Positions 1 to 15,861 of a stretch of 64,000 bases of DNA are shown piece by piece (positions within the stretch are counted from its first letter, which is position 1; each line of letters opens with the position of its first letter). The DNA lies in NCBI RefSeq assembly GCF_046630445.1, contig NC_092334.1:103425501-103489500 (forward strand), in the 5' to 3' direction. The DNA is from Rutidosis leptorrhynchoides. Taxonomy: Eukaryota > Streptophyta > Magnoliopsida > Asterales > Asteraceae. A program made the position numbers and the translations under genes. A model generated the notes under the pieces. The model saw nothing but the letters and a program-made list of their open reading frames with translations. It was not told the origin of the DNA and searched no databases.

Positions 1-1873
<1,873 letters not shown>

Positions 1874-1882
1874 TATATATAT

Positions 1883-2802
1883 TCCAGATGATAAATAAAT
1901 ATATTCGTGAATAATAAATTGACATTTATATTCGATCAATAATTTTTGACAATATTAATATCCATTTATCATTGATTTAGTTATCTTTATCATCCATTGT
2001 CATTTCAACCAACCAAACATGTGCTGTTTGAATAGTTCTTTGGGCTTGGTCATCGTACCTCAATGTTCCTAAAACTACTATATGTCATTAATCATAGTTT
2101 ACTTTCTTTTTTTCATATAAAAATATGATGTCACTGTAACTTCAATAAATCCAACAATTTCTAACTAATTAAGTTGATCCTGTCAAATATTTGTTTTGCA
2201 ACTTGTATATTGTAAATGGTTATTATTTAAAATGCTGTTTTCCCCTTACATTTTTATACGACGATACTTGATTCCGTTTTATCTTTGTCTTTATGCATAT
2301 GCATATTTTACTGTGTATCTTAACTTTAAATAAATCTTGGATAGGTATCATCAATTACGAATAGCTCTTAAACATGTAGATCACTATTAACCAAGTATAA
2401 TGAATGGTGAAGAGCAAATGATGTCCCACAATGTATTTAGTGGCGTACCTACAATATATGTTTAAGATGTAAGATGTCACATTCGTTATAAATTATTGAC
2501 AATCATAACTTCTTAACTGTTTGATACGTTAAACATGAGTTTAAATATGAAATATGAAAATGGGTTGTAAATAAAATAGTAAGTGTTCTTATATAGTAAC
2601 TAACCTACACCTAAAGAGGGTAAGGTGAACATAAAAGCACATTATTGTATAAATGCCAAATTAATAGCTTTCATATTCTAACTCGATGATACAAGCTTAG
2701 AAAAACCAATTAGAAAAACCAATTAAATTATGAGAGATATATAGTTAGATACCTGCGAAAATGTATAAATTCATTTGACTGATCCATATTTCATGACACC
2801 CC
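1883..2802. other. A+T-rich intergenic DNA, no gene seen
   Basis: Apart from short spurious frames I see nothing identifiable. Confidence 0.5.
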
Positions 2803-3990
2803 ATTTTTTTTCTGTGAAAAGGCAAGAAAATTTTTATTAAAGATGCAACAATTACATTGACAAGCTACTTTAAGCAGCTATATATGAGCTAACTATAAGC
2901 AGCTATATACAAGCTACTATAAGCAGCTATACTCTCGATACATAAACTAAAGTACTATACGATACATAAACAAACTGGACGAAGAGATTTCATCCCCTCT
3001 CGACCGCCAACTTTAAGCAAATAGACTCTTAGGATTTGTGATCCAAACTTGCCAATCGATCTTGGTCTTCCGAATCCTTTGAGATATCCATTCAAATGAT
3101 ATCGCTTGTATTTCATTCACAGTCATGGGTGCATTCCAAGAAGTCCCTTTGAAAACCTTTTTATTACGGTTTCTCCAAAGCAAGTATCCACATCTCCAAA
3201 CCACTGCTTGCCACACCCAATTTCCTATCTCGGAGTTAAAGTGTTGCGATATACAATTGAAGGCATCATTTATGCTCGTGTTCATAGCGCTATTATTTTG
3301 CCACCAATTATATACTTGAATCTACACCTCAAGTACATTTTTACAAAGGAAAAGGGAGTGATCAAGTGTTTCAAGGCCATCATCGCAAATGAGAAACCGA
3401 ATACTATGGAGATCGATACCTTTTATATCGAGTTCCATAAGTGTCGGCAGCCTATTTCTCATGGCCCTCCACACGAAAATCTAGACTTTCTGCGGTATAT
3501 AATTATTTCGAATTGTTTCTTGATCGATTGTGTAACTTTCCAGTAGCTTGTCGCTCAACAAATCAGTTAACACTTTCGATGTCAACATAATCTCCATTTC
3601 CATGTGTCATTATTATTGTCCACAACAATGTCACGAATCATGAATATTAAAATTTTCAATTCTCCACTTGCTCGACCACTAGGTTGCCTCTGCCACGACC
3701 ACTGACCCACATTATTACTGCCTCTGCTCGCATCTTGTAACCCCTCGCTGCATACTCGATCCTTCACCGAAACTTCTTTGTTGGATTCAAGTTGGTATAA
3801 CCTACTGAATTTGCTGCTCAAAGTTTCTTCTCCAATCCACACTTCATTCCAAAAGCTTGTGTCGGCTCCATCACCTATCGTCTTCGAAAATGAACTCGAG
3901 AAGTCAATACCTGCATTATTGATTAGTGATCCCATAGAAATAATACTCGACATGTATCAGTTGAAGACGAGCTTCTAATAAAGTTTCCCA
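2803..3990 (-). pseudogene. 5'-truncated LINE reverse-transcriptase 3' part (minus strand)
   Basis: Read on the minus strand, this is the C-terminal part of a plant LINE ORF2. About 3953-3582 gives the GDGADTSFWNEVWIG type of segment found after the RT core. About 3480-3330 gives the zf-RVT zinc-binding region (VWRAMRNRLPTLMELDIKGI, then LDHSLFLCKNV). 3285-3013 gives the terminal WQAVVWRCGYLLWRNRNKKV motif and a stop after SLFA. Frames shift between these pieces, so it is dead. The catalytic RT and endonuclease are missing. A short repeat around TAAGCAGCTATATA occurs three times at 2868-2930, in what would be the 3' UTR. The plus-strand T-run at about 2804-2811 is the likely poly(A) tail. Confidence 0.85.
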
Positions 3991-4274
3991 TTAGATGACC
4001 ACCATTTTGTAAACTATTTTTTGTAAACTTCTTGCAAGTCAACATTCTACGAATTAAGATACTTCAATCGATGGGGTTAAAAGTAAAAAAGTTATTACGG
4101 AGTAATATATATGTCACTAAAACTTAAGTTTACAAGATTTAAATTGAAAGCCTTGAGTCAAAGTTTTAAAATATTTTAAGGGGTATTTAAATTTGCGTTT
4201 AGAATATGATTATTACGTAATCGATATAATTATTAATTGCCGTAATAAATAATGTTTGATATGTTACATTAAAA

Positions 4275-4751
4275 ATCAACTAATTTGCTCTTTTGCAAAC
4301 ACGTTTTCGAGATTTGGGAAAAAGTTTTCAATTGGTGGGGTTTAAATGTGTTTTCTTCGGCTAGTTTGTGCGAGATTCTTCAAGGTTCTACAAATGTAAC
4401 AATGTCGAATTTGGATCTCAAGATTTGGCAAGCGGTACTTTGGACTTGTTGCTATCTCATATGGTGGAACCGGAACCAATTGGTTTTCAACAAAATATAT
4501 TGGACCGTCCCGGTTGCGCTTTGTGAAATTCAAATAAAGTCCTTCGAGTAGATCGCGAAAAGATGCAAGATTAAGCATATCGATTGACATTCTTGGCTTC
4601 ACAATCCTATATCGCTTGTTTTGTAATTGTTTTGTAATTATTGTGTAATTTTAGTATGTTGGCCTAACGGCTTGTTTGGTTAACATATGAACTTTGAGAT
4701 GTAACTTCGTTTTTTCATTAATAAAATTGTTACCTTTAAAAAAAAAAAAAA
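4275..4751 (+). pseudogene. 5'-truncated LINE 3' end with poly(A) tail (plus strand)
   Basis: Opposite in orientation to the LINE at 2803-3990 and from a related family. From 4285 the frame reads FEIWEKVFNWWGLNVFS and later KIWQAVLWTCCYLIWWNRNQ, matching the same C-terminal zone of LINE ORF2. AATAAA occurs at about 4720 and an A-run at 4738-4751, giving the classic 5'-truncated, poly(A)-tailed structure of target-primed insertion. No catalytic domain remains. Confidence 0.85.
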
Positions 4752-5096
4752 TTGTAATTTCAAAACACAAAATGAAAAAAAGAAAAGTAACTACATGAAA
4801 AATCATAGTAACTTTTTATTTTTTTCCCAAATCGCTCTCTATATTCTGATTTATTAAAAATTTTAAAAAATTGATATTAAAATATTTTACTTTATCAAAC
4901 AAAATATATTTACTGGTTATTGTATACTTTTATAACTGGCCAAAAATTATTTACAATATTATCTTCTTAAGAATAAAACCTTGAAAACCATGTTACCTGC
5001 ATTTATTATGAATAAATTAAAAATTAAAAATTAAAAAGAGCAAAAACAAAAATGAAATAAAGAAAGAAATGAAGATCAATTCACCATCTGCAAACG
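4752..5096. promoter_or_regulatory. Upstream and 5' UTR region of the oxidoreductase gene
   Basis: A+T-rich gap between a LINE tail and the start codon at 5097. I cannot place a TATA box or transcription start with confidence. The segment from about 5030, rich in GAAA-type words, is probably the 5' leader. An upstream ATG at 5069 is out of frame with the chosen start, so a short overlapping upstream ORF is possible. Confidence 0.4.
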
Positions 5097-7496
5097 ATGA
5101 ATCCCATAGCTACCAAAGTCGCCGTCATCGGTGCCGGAAGTAAGACAAAATACCTTTCATTTACATATTTAAATACTCGCAATTGTATCTATATCTATAT
5201 CTATATATATAATATATTTATCTAATCACTCAATTAATCTATATTATAAAATTTGGTTCAGTTTCAGGAGCTGTATGCGCTTCCAATTTAGCCAAAAATG
5301 GCATCTCAGTCACCGTTTTTGAATCCGGCAGAGGACCCGGCGGTCGAATGTCACGGAGAAGGTACATCTACACCCCACTCTAAACAAATACTTAGGTCAT
5401 AATTTCACAATCGAGAATAAAACAGTAAATTTAAAATGTATTTACATCACGGATCACCGTATCATATAATCATATAATCTAATTATATTAATTCAATTGT
5501 ATACTGCTAATCTGCTATTGGTACTGCACGCAGCTACACCTTAGATCGCCCCCAATATTAAGAATAAACATAGAGATCATATGGTTTAGCTAACAGTTCA
5601 TAAGGTTATGTGCTCTTGAGATTAAAAAAAAAAAAAAAAAATGGCAGATTGTGTATATACGAGAAAGAGTGAAGGACTATGGTTGATTAATGATTTGATC
5701 CCTGGTTAAACAGCTGCACGTAACTTGCGTCTTATCAACAACACGTTTATTGTGCATTTTAATAATATCTACGAGTATTTTTTTATCGTCTATATATAAA
5801 TAAAACATAATATATATAATAAAATGTATATACAACTTTATCATTTTTTTATAAATCGCAATATTATGTGAACTTGCAGAGAAATTGGTGAAGATGGGAG
5901 AGAATTGTATTTTGACCATGGAGCACCTTATTTTTCTGCAACGAATGCTGATGTGGAGGATATAGTTAGGGGTTGGGAAGCAAAAGGTCTTGTTGCTGAA
6001 TGGAAGCAGAATTTCGGTTCATTTGATTTCATTACTAAAAAATTTGTCAACATCGAAAAGGTTTAACCTATTTTAATCATGTAGATTATTTATTATTATT
6101 GCAACTTGTCTATTGTAGTAATTTGGAGTATTTAAATTAGTATATTAGCTGTTGCAATGCAGCTTGAAGTATTATATATATGCATCATGATGCTTGTCTG
6201 AACTATTCTTTTTGTATTATCTTTAACCTCATCACATGCCTTATAAGAATGATTTGCTAAATCTGTAGTTAATATTATAATGCATTTATTCTCACATGAC
6301 ATAACCTAAATTCCATGTTGACATGTTCATTCTTTGAGTTTAATTAACTAGTGAAGATCAAATCTTGTATGCGTATCTATTGGCACAGGCATTGCAGATG
6401 AAGTTTTATTAATATAGTTTATCACTATAGAATATATTACCTTGATGCTTTTTTTTACGATATTGGTAAAAAAAAAAACAACGGTATCTGAACTGCTGTT
6501 TATTTTAGGATGGATTAAACAAGAAATATGTGGGCATACCGGGAATGAATTCTATATGCAAAGCTTTATGCCAAGAACATGGTAGGCTGACGCTGTTATA
6601 TATTGTAATCAGGGGTGTGCATGGTACAGAACCGGACCAAACTAGTTACGTTCGGTTCTGTCTCGAGTCCCAATTTATAGCAGAAAGTTGGACTGACGAC
6701 TGGACCATATATGTCGGTTTGTTCCGGTTCTGTTTGATTATTTTTTGGTGTTATTTTCGGTTTCGGTCCGGTCCGAACCGAAGACCAAAAATCTGGCGAA
6801 ATGTGGATCGAGGACCCGACCGAAATAGCTCGGTTCGGGTGGGGATCGATTCGGTTCCTCATTACCAGTTCGGTTCCTCGGTTTTTTTCGTGATATGCAC
6901 ACCCCTAATTGTAAACTGTGTTTATAAGTTTTTTAAGTTGTGTACTTTGGTTAGGACACCGTCTCACTTGCTCACTTCAACAGGTATCGAAAGTAAATTT
7001 GGGGTGACGGTTGGGAAGTTGGAGTGGTTAGAGAATAAGGATTTATGGTCTTTAAAAGATAAGGATGGACAAGATCTCGGTCAGTTTAATGGCGTAGTGA
7101 CATCAGACAAGAGCACGTTCTCTCAAAGGTTTACGCAAGTCACCGGGAAAGCGCCACCACTTGGTATAATACTATAATGTCTTCCTATATATTACTTTCT
7201 AGTTTCTTGCTACTCTTATGTAAATATTAGTCTATTCGCATTCACACGTAAACTAATCAATATGACATATACATTACCATTTGTTCGATTAGTTTAAAAT
7301 GCACGACATCATAAAAGGGTTAAGAAGGATTATGTGTTACATATCTTGTCCCTAAGGGTCATAAGTAATTGGTACAAGTCCATTGACCCACAAACAGTTA
7401 AATCTATAGGTATGGAGTCATTATCAAACAAAGGTTCTGTATTACCTCTAGTTGTGTGAAACTGGATTTCTTATGATGAGAAAAACAGTTTACACC

Positions 7497-7539
<43 letters not shown>

Positions 7540-9333
7540 TATGTTTCTTTTTATATATAGCAAAGAGTAAAGATAATTGAGTTTGTTTTGTTTTTATATA
7601 TATATATGAGAGATGAGAAATAATTGAGTTTGTTACCAATCAATGCTTGAAATTCAAATCTGTTGTTGAAGTTTCAAATCAATGGTTGATTTGAGGGGAA
7701 AGACAATTATGACATCATCATACAAATCAATGATTGAAAATTACAGTTATGAGCTTATCTAAACGTCAATATTCAATCTTTTGACAAAAGATGACATAAT
7801 TATGGCTTTCCTTATATCTAATGAAAGGAGATATGTAACATCTGTTTGTCTCATCTATTAATGAGGAAATGATGATATATCAATATAACAATAGTAAAGT
7901 TAAAAACGAAAGCATACAATGAGCTTCCTTTCTGCCCAATACTTATTTGTTTTATTTCCTGTTCACTTTGAATTTCCATTTCACTCGTGTATCGTATGTT
8001 ATGTTAGGCTACTTTTATTAGTTTTATAACACAATGATTTGCTTAGTCATTCAGAATTTCAGATAAAATGTCTTTGTAAGATTCTCACTTTTTTTGTTTA
8101 CGTGGTGGGTTCAAAGCTTCCACTTAAATGCCATTGTGAGTGGCTTCTTTCTCGTACATGCACGGTTGATATTTATTTCGCTTGTCAGTGTTATTCTCAA
8201 CATTATCATGTACTTAATCATGACTTACTGTTTTACGGTTAATATATAGATCTGAATGTGATTCCGAGGCTGGCTGATATGGTTAAAGAAGTTTCTGTAA
8301 GACCATGTTTTGCTGTGATGTTGGCATTTGATAATCCTTTGTCTTCGGTAAGATATGCATTGTATATATACTCGATGTCCAGCCGATTATCATTATATTG
8401 TTAATACAAAACTCAATATTTTGCACAGCCGTTATCGTTGTTTGTTTGTTTTACTTGTATTTCAGATACCACATAAAGCCATCTCATTTGAGAATTCAGA
8501 TGTACTTAGCAGGGCATTTTGTGAGAGCAGTAAGCCAGGACGTTCGGCCTCCAGGTCTTTATCTTTCTATGTTTTTTTTCATTCAGAAATTGTTAATGAT
8601 TATAGATAAAACATAAATTACATAATTTTCTTCTTTATCGCCACAGTGAACGATGGGTGTTGCATTCAACACAGAAGTATGCAGAAGATATAATTGCTCG
8701 AGCTGGACTTCAAAAGCCTTCAAGTGCAGTGTTAGCCGAAATTGCTGATGAGCTTTTTCAAGAATTCCAAAGGACTGGTCTTGATGTCTCTGCACCTTTT
8801 TTCAAAAGAGCTCATCGATGGTTAGTTTGGTCCCGTTTGTTTATAATGATTTGAAAATGATACTCATCGATGGTTAGATAGCCCAGTGGTTGGGGTCCTG
8901 AGTTCCTTGCAAGAGGTCTCGAGTTCGAATCCCGTATAGGGCGAATATTTAGTGGTGGCCAAGGATGGTTTGGAAACAGCCATGGAGTAATCCTGCTGGG
9001 TTGCGTACATCAGAGTATGGGGTCGGATTACTCGCCCTCCCGGGTAACTCGAACAGGGAAAACCTTCTACCTTGCTAAAACCTTGTTAAGATATCAAGTA
9101 TGCATACATAATTTTGCACTTATTCGATTAAACTGATATTTGTTCGCATATGATTATTCAGGGGAAGTGCTTTTCCAGCAACAAACATAGCAGGAGATGA
9201 AAAATGCATATGGGACGGAACAAAAAAACTGGCCATCTGTGGGGACTTTTGTGTGGGCCCAAATGTAGAAGGTGCAATTCTAAGTGGATCAGCTGCAGCT
9301 TCTATATTTTCCGAAACTTTTAGCCGTTTATAG
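5097..9333 (+). CDS. Renalase-like FAD/NAD(P)-binding oxidoreductase, 9 exons
   Basis: Exons: 5097-5139, 5262-5361, 5880-6060, 6509-6581, 6984-7163, 8250-8347, 8466-8554, 8647-8820, 9162-9333. All introns are GT-AG and phases agree, giving 1110 nt and 369 residues. Residues 8-36 form the Rossmann dinucleotide fold: GAGISG (12-17) and Glu35 for the ADP ribose. GPGGRMS (39-45) and FDHGAPYF (59-66) follow, as in FAD-dependent amine-oxidase and renalase-like proteins. Near the C terminus, GDFCVGPNVEGAILSGSAAA (about 340-359) is the usual second FAD-contacting segment. The small-molecule substrate is not predictable. The start is chosen because the Rossmann strand begins seven residues later; no transit peptide is evident, so a cytosolic product is likely. 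Plants have short and longer (plastid-type) members of this family; this matches a short one. No operon-like neighbours; introns carry a MITE and a SINE. Confidence 0.93.
6610..6907. mobile_element. hAT-type MITE in intron 4
   Basis: Terminal inverted repeats CAGGGGTGTGCA (left) and TGCACACCCCTA (right) differ at the outermost base only. They are flanked by an 8-bp target duplication, ATTGTAAT at 6602-6609 and ATTGTAAA at 6908-6915 (7 of 8 match), the hallmark of the hAT superfamily. The body is 298 bp, encodes no transposase and is rich in CGGTTC-type words, also present in inverted form. It accounts for about three quarters of intron 4. Confidence 0.88.
7499..7536. repeat. (TAA)n microsatellite in intron 5
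   Basis: About 12 TAA units within the 1086-bp intron 5 (7164-8249). The rest of that intron is A+T-rich with no further element recognised. Confidence 0.9.
8863..8877 (+). repeat. Duplicate of the exon 8 / intron 8 boundary
   Basis: The 15 bases CTCATCGATGGTTAG spanning the 5' splice site (8811-8825) recur exactly 52 bp downstream inside intron 8. The copy carries a second potential donor, ATG|GTTAG, at about 8872/8873. Using it would add 52 nt, shift the frame, and so is unlikely to be productive. The copy lies at the very edge of the SINE and may stem from that insertion. Confidence 0.85.
8878..9095 (+). mobile_element. tRNA-derived SINE in intron 8
   Basis: A Pol III internal promoter is visible: box A TAGCCCAGTGG at 8879-8889 and box B GAGTTCGAATCCC at 8921-8933. 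A tRNA-unrelated body of about 150 bp follows. No seven-base acceptor stem can be drawn, so it is a SINE head and not a tRNA gene. Its 3' end near 9095 is approximate because the tail is not clear. Confidence 0.75.
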
Positions 9334-9618
9334 CAATTGGTAACGTTGTCTCTATTAAATTGAAACTAGCAAAAATTTATAAAGTTACAGAAATGGCCTT
9401 ACATGAATAATATGTGTAGTGTAGACAAAACAATTCACATTGTGCTTTGGATTTGTTTTATTTTATGTTCTTAGTGTCATTTGCTATTCTCTGGTTCGCA
9501 AACAATCAAATTCAACTACTTATAAAGTTGTACAATTTCGATTCATTTACTTGTAAGTAAATCATCAGACTAAGAACATATTCCATTTTTAATGCTTTAA
9601 AGCACTTAAATTCATTTT

Positions 9619-9708
<90 letters not shown>

Positions 9709-10010
9709 ATTAGATTAGATTAGACTTGTGTGTAATGTATGCAAAAAAATTATTAATTGACTGTAAAACGTTGACGGGGCAACACAATTTGAGCCCGATC
9801 CGTTGTAACAGTTACTCAAGTTGCGTGACCCAACCATCTTGCCACTCTGGCTTTATAACATGGTGGATCCAAAACTCAAAAGCATGGTCTTTAATCTGCA
9901 TAGACAAAGTTCTGTGTAATGCACAAATATTTTGGTGTTTGGGCAGAAAATGTGAAGCTAAACATGTGCAAATGGCATGCTGTGTGCCCAGTCCAGTTGG
10001 TTTTTCCCAC
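9334..10010. other. 3' flank of the oxidoreductase gene with (TA)n tract
   Basis: Contains the presumed 3' UTR and a (TA)n microsatellite at about 9624-9704. A 103-codon frame at 9726-10037 has no recognisable domain and I do not accept it as a gene. Confidence 0.6.
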
Positions 10011-10114
10011 TACATTTTGCCTCACATAAAGTTGTGAGTCGTGAATTGTGACACTAATTTATGAAAACAAGTGTCACAATTCAAAACTCACAACTTTATG
10101 TGAGGCAAAATGTA
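10011..10114. repeat. Near-perfect 104-nt hairpin
   Basis: Arms 10011-10055 and 10070-10114 are reverse complements at 43 of 45 positions, with a 14-nt loop. The only mismatches are two adjacent bases (CG against TT). It may be a small MITE, since TA lies at both ends, or a young microRNA-type precursor; sequence alone does not decide. Confidence 0.85.
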
Positions 10115-10905
10115 AAAGTAACTTTAGTTAGTTATGGAGATGGCTTGATTAGTAGGATAATGGATCATGTTGAAACTAGAGGCTTGATTTTGAAGTAACC
10201 CATGTGGCCAAGTGTAACCGGCAAATATTAACCGGCAAATATTGGATGGTACCAATCCGACCCGACCCGACCCAACAGTTTTCTTAAAGGCAGGTTATAT
10301 ATTCTGTACTTAACAATGAAATGTAAGCAATTAGATGTAAAGTAGTTGGATAAGATTACGTGTAAACTTCTAGAAAGTTTAATACGGAGTAATATGAAAT
10401 TTATAAAAATTGGTGATTTGATAGGGGCTCGGATACTTTTAAAACTTTTCAAACAAAAATCTGACATAACAAAAAGATGGAAAAAAGACAAAAGAATCTA
10501 TACTTTGTGGTTTTATAAACAATGATTCCTACTTTTTCAAATTTCAAAGAGTCAAAATATTCACCACACAACACCAAAACTTTAACAAAAACAACTTACA
10601 CATTTTTTTATAAATTTATTACTCTAAAAGGATATACTCCAATCCTTTAATAACAAAATAAAATAAAATACAACGGGTAAATATTATTTATTATTATAAT
10701 TTATAATAATAAATATAAATAATTACAATATAACATAATAATTTAGAATATAGTAATATTTAATAAAGAAAAATATTAATATTAATAAGAAAGAGTATAC
10801 TGTATAGACGTATAGCATACTCCTTACTACATAATAATAACAACTAAATCATAATAATGACAATAATATAATAATAATCAATATCATATCAATATAATTT
10901 CATCC
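10115..10905. other. A+T-rich intergenic DNA, no gene seen
   Basis: Nothing identifiable apart from a short repeated ACCGGCAAATATT at about 10217-10242 and short GACCC repeats at 10258-10273. Confidence 0.5.
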
Positions 10906-11085
10906 AAGAGGTGTCTTCCGCACATCACGTTATGGGAGCAATGGGGAGGGGTTTTACCGCTCATGCCCTCGGATTAGGCCGGGCTTACTCCTGAACAGCA
11001 TTTGAAGGCGGGTTATGCAACTGCAAAAGATGAACGCATGGGTGGTTTAGTCCCTCTTGAGTGATCCCGAACTGCTATTAAAAAA

Positions 11086-11157
<72 letters not shown>
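10906..11157 (+). mobile_element. SINE-like retroposon fragment with (TAA)n tail
   Basis: A G+C-richer island of about 170 bp (TTACCGCTCATGCCCTCGG, then GGCCGGGCTTACTCCTG) in A+T-rich DNA, ending in an A-rich run and some 20 TAA units (about 11093-11157). This matches the body and tail of a plant SINE, but I do not see intact box A and B, so the assignment is tentative. Confidence 0.4.
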
Positions 11158-11158
<1 letters not shown>

Positions 11159-12779
11159 TTAGTTAATATCATAACTAAAACTAATAATTCAATAATAAAA
11201 CATATGATCATTAAAAATAGAAATAATAAGTATAAGTATAATAATAATAATAATATGATACGGAGTAATAATAATAAAAATATCCAAAATTAAATAAATA
11301 CTCCGTATAAAATACTGTAAAAATAATTGAGTACTCTGTAACAAAATAGCTTGGGCAGAGGCCAGAAAGGTGTAGTAGCTGGCGGATCATGACATGACTA
11401 ATCCCTTAACTTACAGACAACGACCATTAAACCATCCCTATCCTATCATTATAAAAACTTTCATTTAAAAATAGACTTTATTTATTTATTTCCTACTAGT
11501 AATATTTAACAATTCTAAAATAAGTATCTAATACAGTATTACCTTACTTTAAACAAGTCCGGAGTATATTGCGAGTGTATTTTTTTTGTTGCCTAAAGTG
11601 GTTATTACTAAAAAAATATCGAATTTCGTTGAAGAAAGTTAATCGTATTATTTGTTTTTAGTAACAACTATGAACTTGATAATGACAGAAATGTATTTTT
11701 GTATCACTGACATGCAAACAAATGGAATCAACATTCCGTAACCGTTAAGCATATTTCATTTTATTAAGATCGTATGCAGACGGCAATGTTAAACTCTATT
11801 TATTATTAAAAAATATTTATGAAGTAAAATAATGATCTATGTTATGGATCGGGTTCACGTTTTATGTTTTAGGGTAAGGTCTCTCCCTATCGTTCACCTA
11901 TTTCACATACACTCTCTCCTTCACATTAACGCCACATCAGCACAGATACATTTAACATTCATTTCACAAATCCATGCATATCATACTAAAATATTGACCA
12001 CAATTATACCCTCAAAATATAATATGTACAATTCATTAAACATGAGGTACAAGCAAAAAAGACATGTTGTCCCACTTCAAAACGTTAAAGGCTCGTTGTA
12101 GTACTAACAAACGGGCAAACGGATATGGTGACAAATTGCTCCTTATGCATGTGAGTGAGTGGCGGACTAAAAAAGGCTTTCACAATGCTCTTTCACGAGC
12201 TATAGGCTATGGCCTACGATATGTTTTGCTTTAGAGAATATGACATTGGTGTAATAAATTAGTTAATAGTTCGATGGAGAAAAGAAGACTGATTTTAAAC
12301 GAGGATGTTATGAATCGGGTCGCGTTTTATCATACTTTTAACTCTCACTGAAACAAGATATTTAATATGAAAAAAAAAAAAAAAAAAAAAATTCATCAAA
12401 ACATAGTTTATTACTATACATGTCAAGAAATAATGATTTATTTATGAGTTTTGATGTTTTTCCTGTTTCGCAGGGCCGTCTCATTACTTTTGAAGGTCAT
12501 GTGCGAGACATAAATGGGCTCTCATAAAAATTAAATTTTCCAACATCTTCATCATCACGTTTTATCAAATGCCCCACTTGACATCTCCGTTTAATACAAA
12601 TCAGGGATCACAAAGCCCAATTTTTTTATCCCGTTTAATAAAACAGAACGTTTTCCAAAACTTTGGGCCCTTTCATGATTTTGGGCCCTGTGTAATGCCC
12701 CACTCGCACACCCTCTGAGACGAACCTGCTGTTACCTCGTTCCTTTCTAGTGGGAAAATAATTTGTGAGGCTACATAGT
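11158..12779. other. Intergenic DNA, no gene recognised
   Basis: No supported coding region. Two similar words, ATCGGGTTCACGTTTTATG (about 11848) and ATCGGGTCGCGTTTTATC (about 12314), suggest a degraded repeat. A frame at 11832-12101 shows no domain. An A-run occurs at about 12369-12390. Confidence 0.45.
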
Positions 12780-14765
<1,986 letters not shown>

Positions 14766-15248
14766 TGTAACACCGGCCATTTTTTTTTTAAAACAGCGGA
14801 AGACTTATATATTAAAAACATAACATTTAATACATCACAAACATAATCCACCTAATTAAAATTAAGTTTACACGACGGTGTTATTTATTACAAAATACAT
14901 GAAACAAAGTACACATCGGAGTTCACATGTCAAACATGTCTTCATCACAAGCACCCGTCCAAACTAGCAGTACCTAAACCTGCAAGGGTGGAAATGTGGG
15001 GGATTAGCATAACGCTAAATGAATGGAATCTATTTAACAGATATCGCATAAGCACCACACATGCGAACGTCCAACTATCATACAACTAAAGAAAATATGA
15101 GGATCGGTGGCTTGTACAAGCACACGACTCCTAGTTGATCGGGCTAGAGTCTACCGATAGTTCTTGCTACACGATTCACAGCATAGTCATTCGGACGCAG
15201 GGGGTGCGTCATTCAAAACTATACTCCACAATCGGTAATCCCTAGACC

Positions 15249-15335
15249 CAACCTCCTCAGGCCCGGTTGACCTCATACGAACTCTAACCTCCTCAGGCCC
15301 GGTTAGAAGTCCCCAGCCTCCTCAGGCCCGGCTGG
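15249..15335. repeat. Stem-loop row in family F LTR, covarying arms
   Basis: Three units share the loop core TCCTCAGGCCC, with arms that change in step: CAACC/GGTTG (15249, 15265), CTAACC/GGTTAG (15284, 15301) and CCAGCC/GGCTGG (15313, 15330). Copy 2 keeps the same three at about 33069-33155, with the first one decayed. Located inside the inferred leader intron, about 270 nt from its acceptor. Confidence 0.85.
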
Positions 15336-15861
15336 TGTCAAACACAGTGCGCACATAATATCACATAATCACAGTAAGCATGCAATCATTATCTAAGCAT
15401 GGCAGTATCACCATATCAAAGCATGGTAATAGAATAAATCACAGTAGCATGGCATGCTACTTAAACTCTATCCGAAGATAGACCCACTCACCAATTACCA
15501 GCTTCAGCTCAGTTATCTAACTCTGAGCTTCCTCCTTGTTCTTATCTCCTGAGAACAATATAATCCAAGTTAGTATAGGGCTCTAATCAAAATTATAGTC
15601 AAATCATACTATAAACTATGTTATATCATCATATTATAAGTCTACAACATAAGCCTAATCAATATCATCGCATAAGTGCGTGCAAAACGGGTCATACACG
15701 CTAAATCCTATTTTCCCGCCCCAAAAACAGTTTGATACAGCTTCTTAAAAGTTTACCATTGAATACTACTCATCGATACAATTCTAACGATATTTGGTTC
15801 ATCAAAAACAGAGTTACGGTTTGAAAGTTACGACCAAAACAATTTTTCCAAAAACGCAGGA

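Noticed and set aside
8039..8616. Separate small genes at 8039-8242, 8355-8609 and 8398-8616
   Set aside because: The first lies in intron 5; the other two are intron and exon 7 sequence of the oxidoreductase gene read through splice sites.
9726..10037. 103-codon frame downstream of the oxidoreductase gene
   Set aside because: No recognisable domain, no splice or promoter support, and its end overlaps the 104-nt hairpin.
11832..12101. 89-codon frame in the intergenic region
   Set aside because: Composition is like translated non-coding DNA and no homologous motif is visible.
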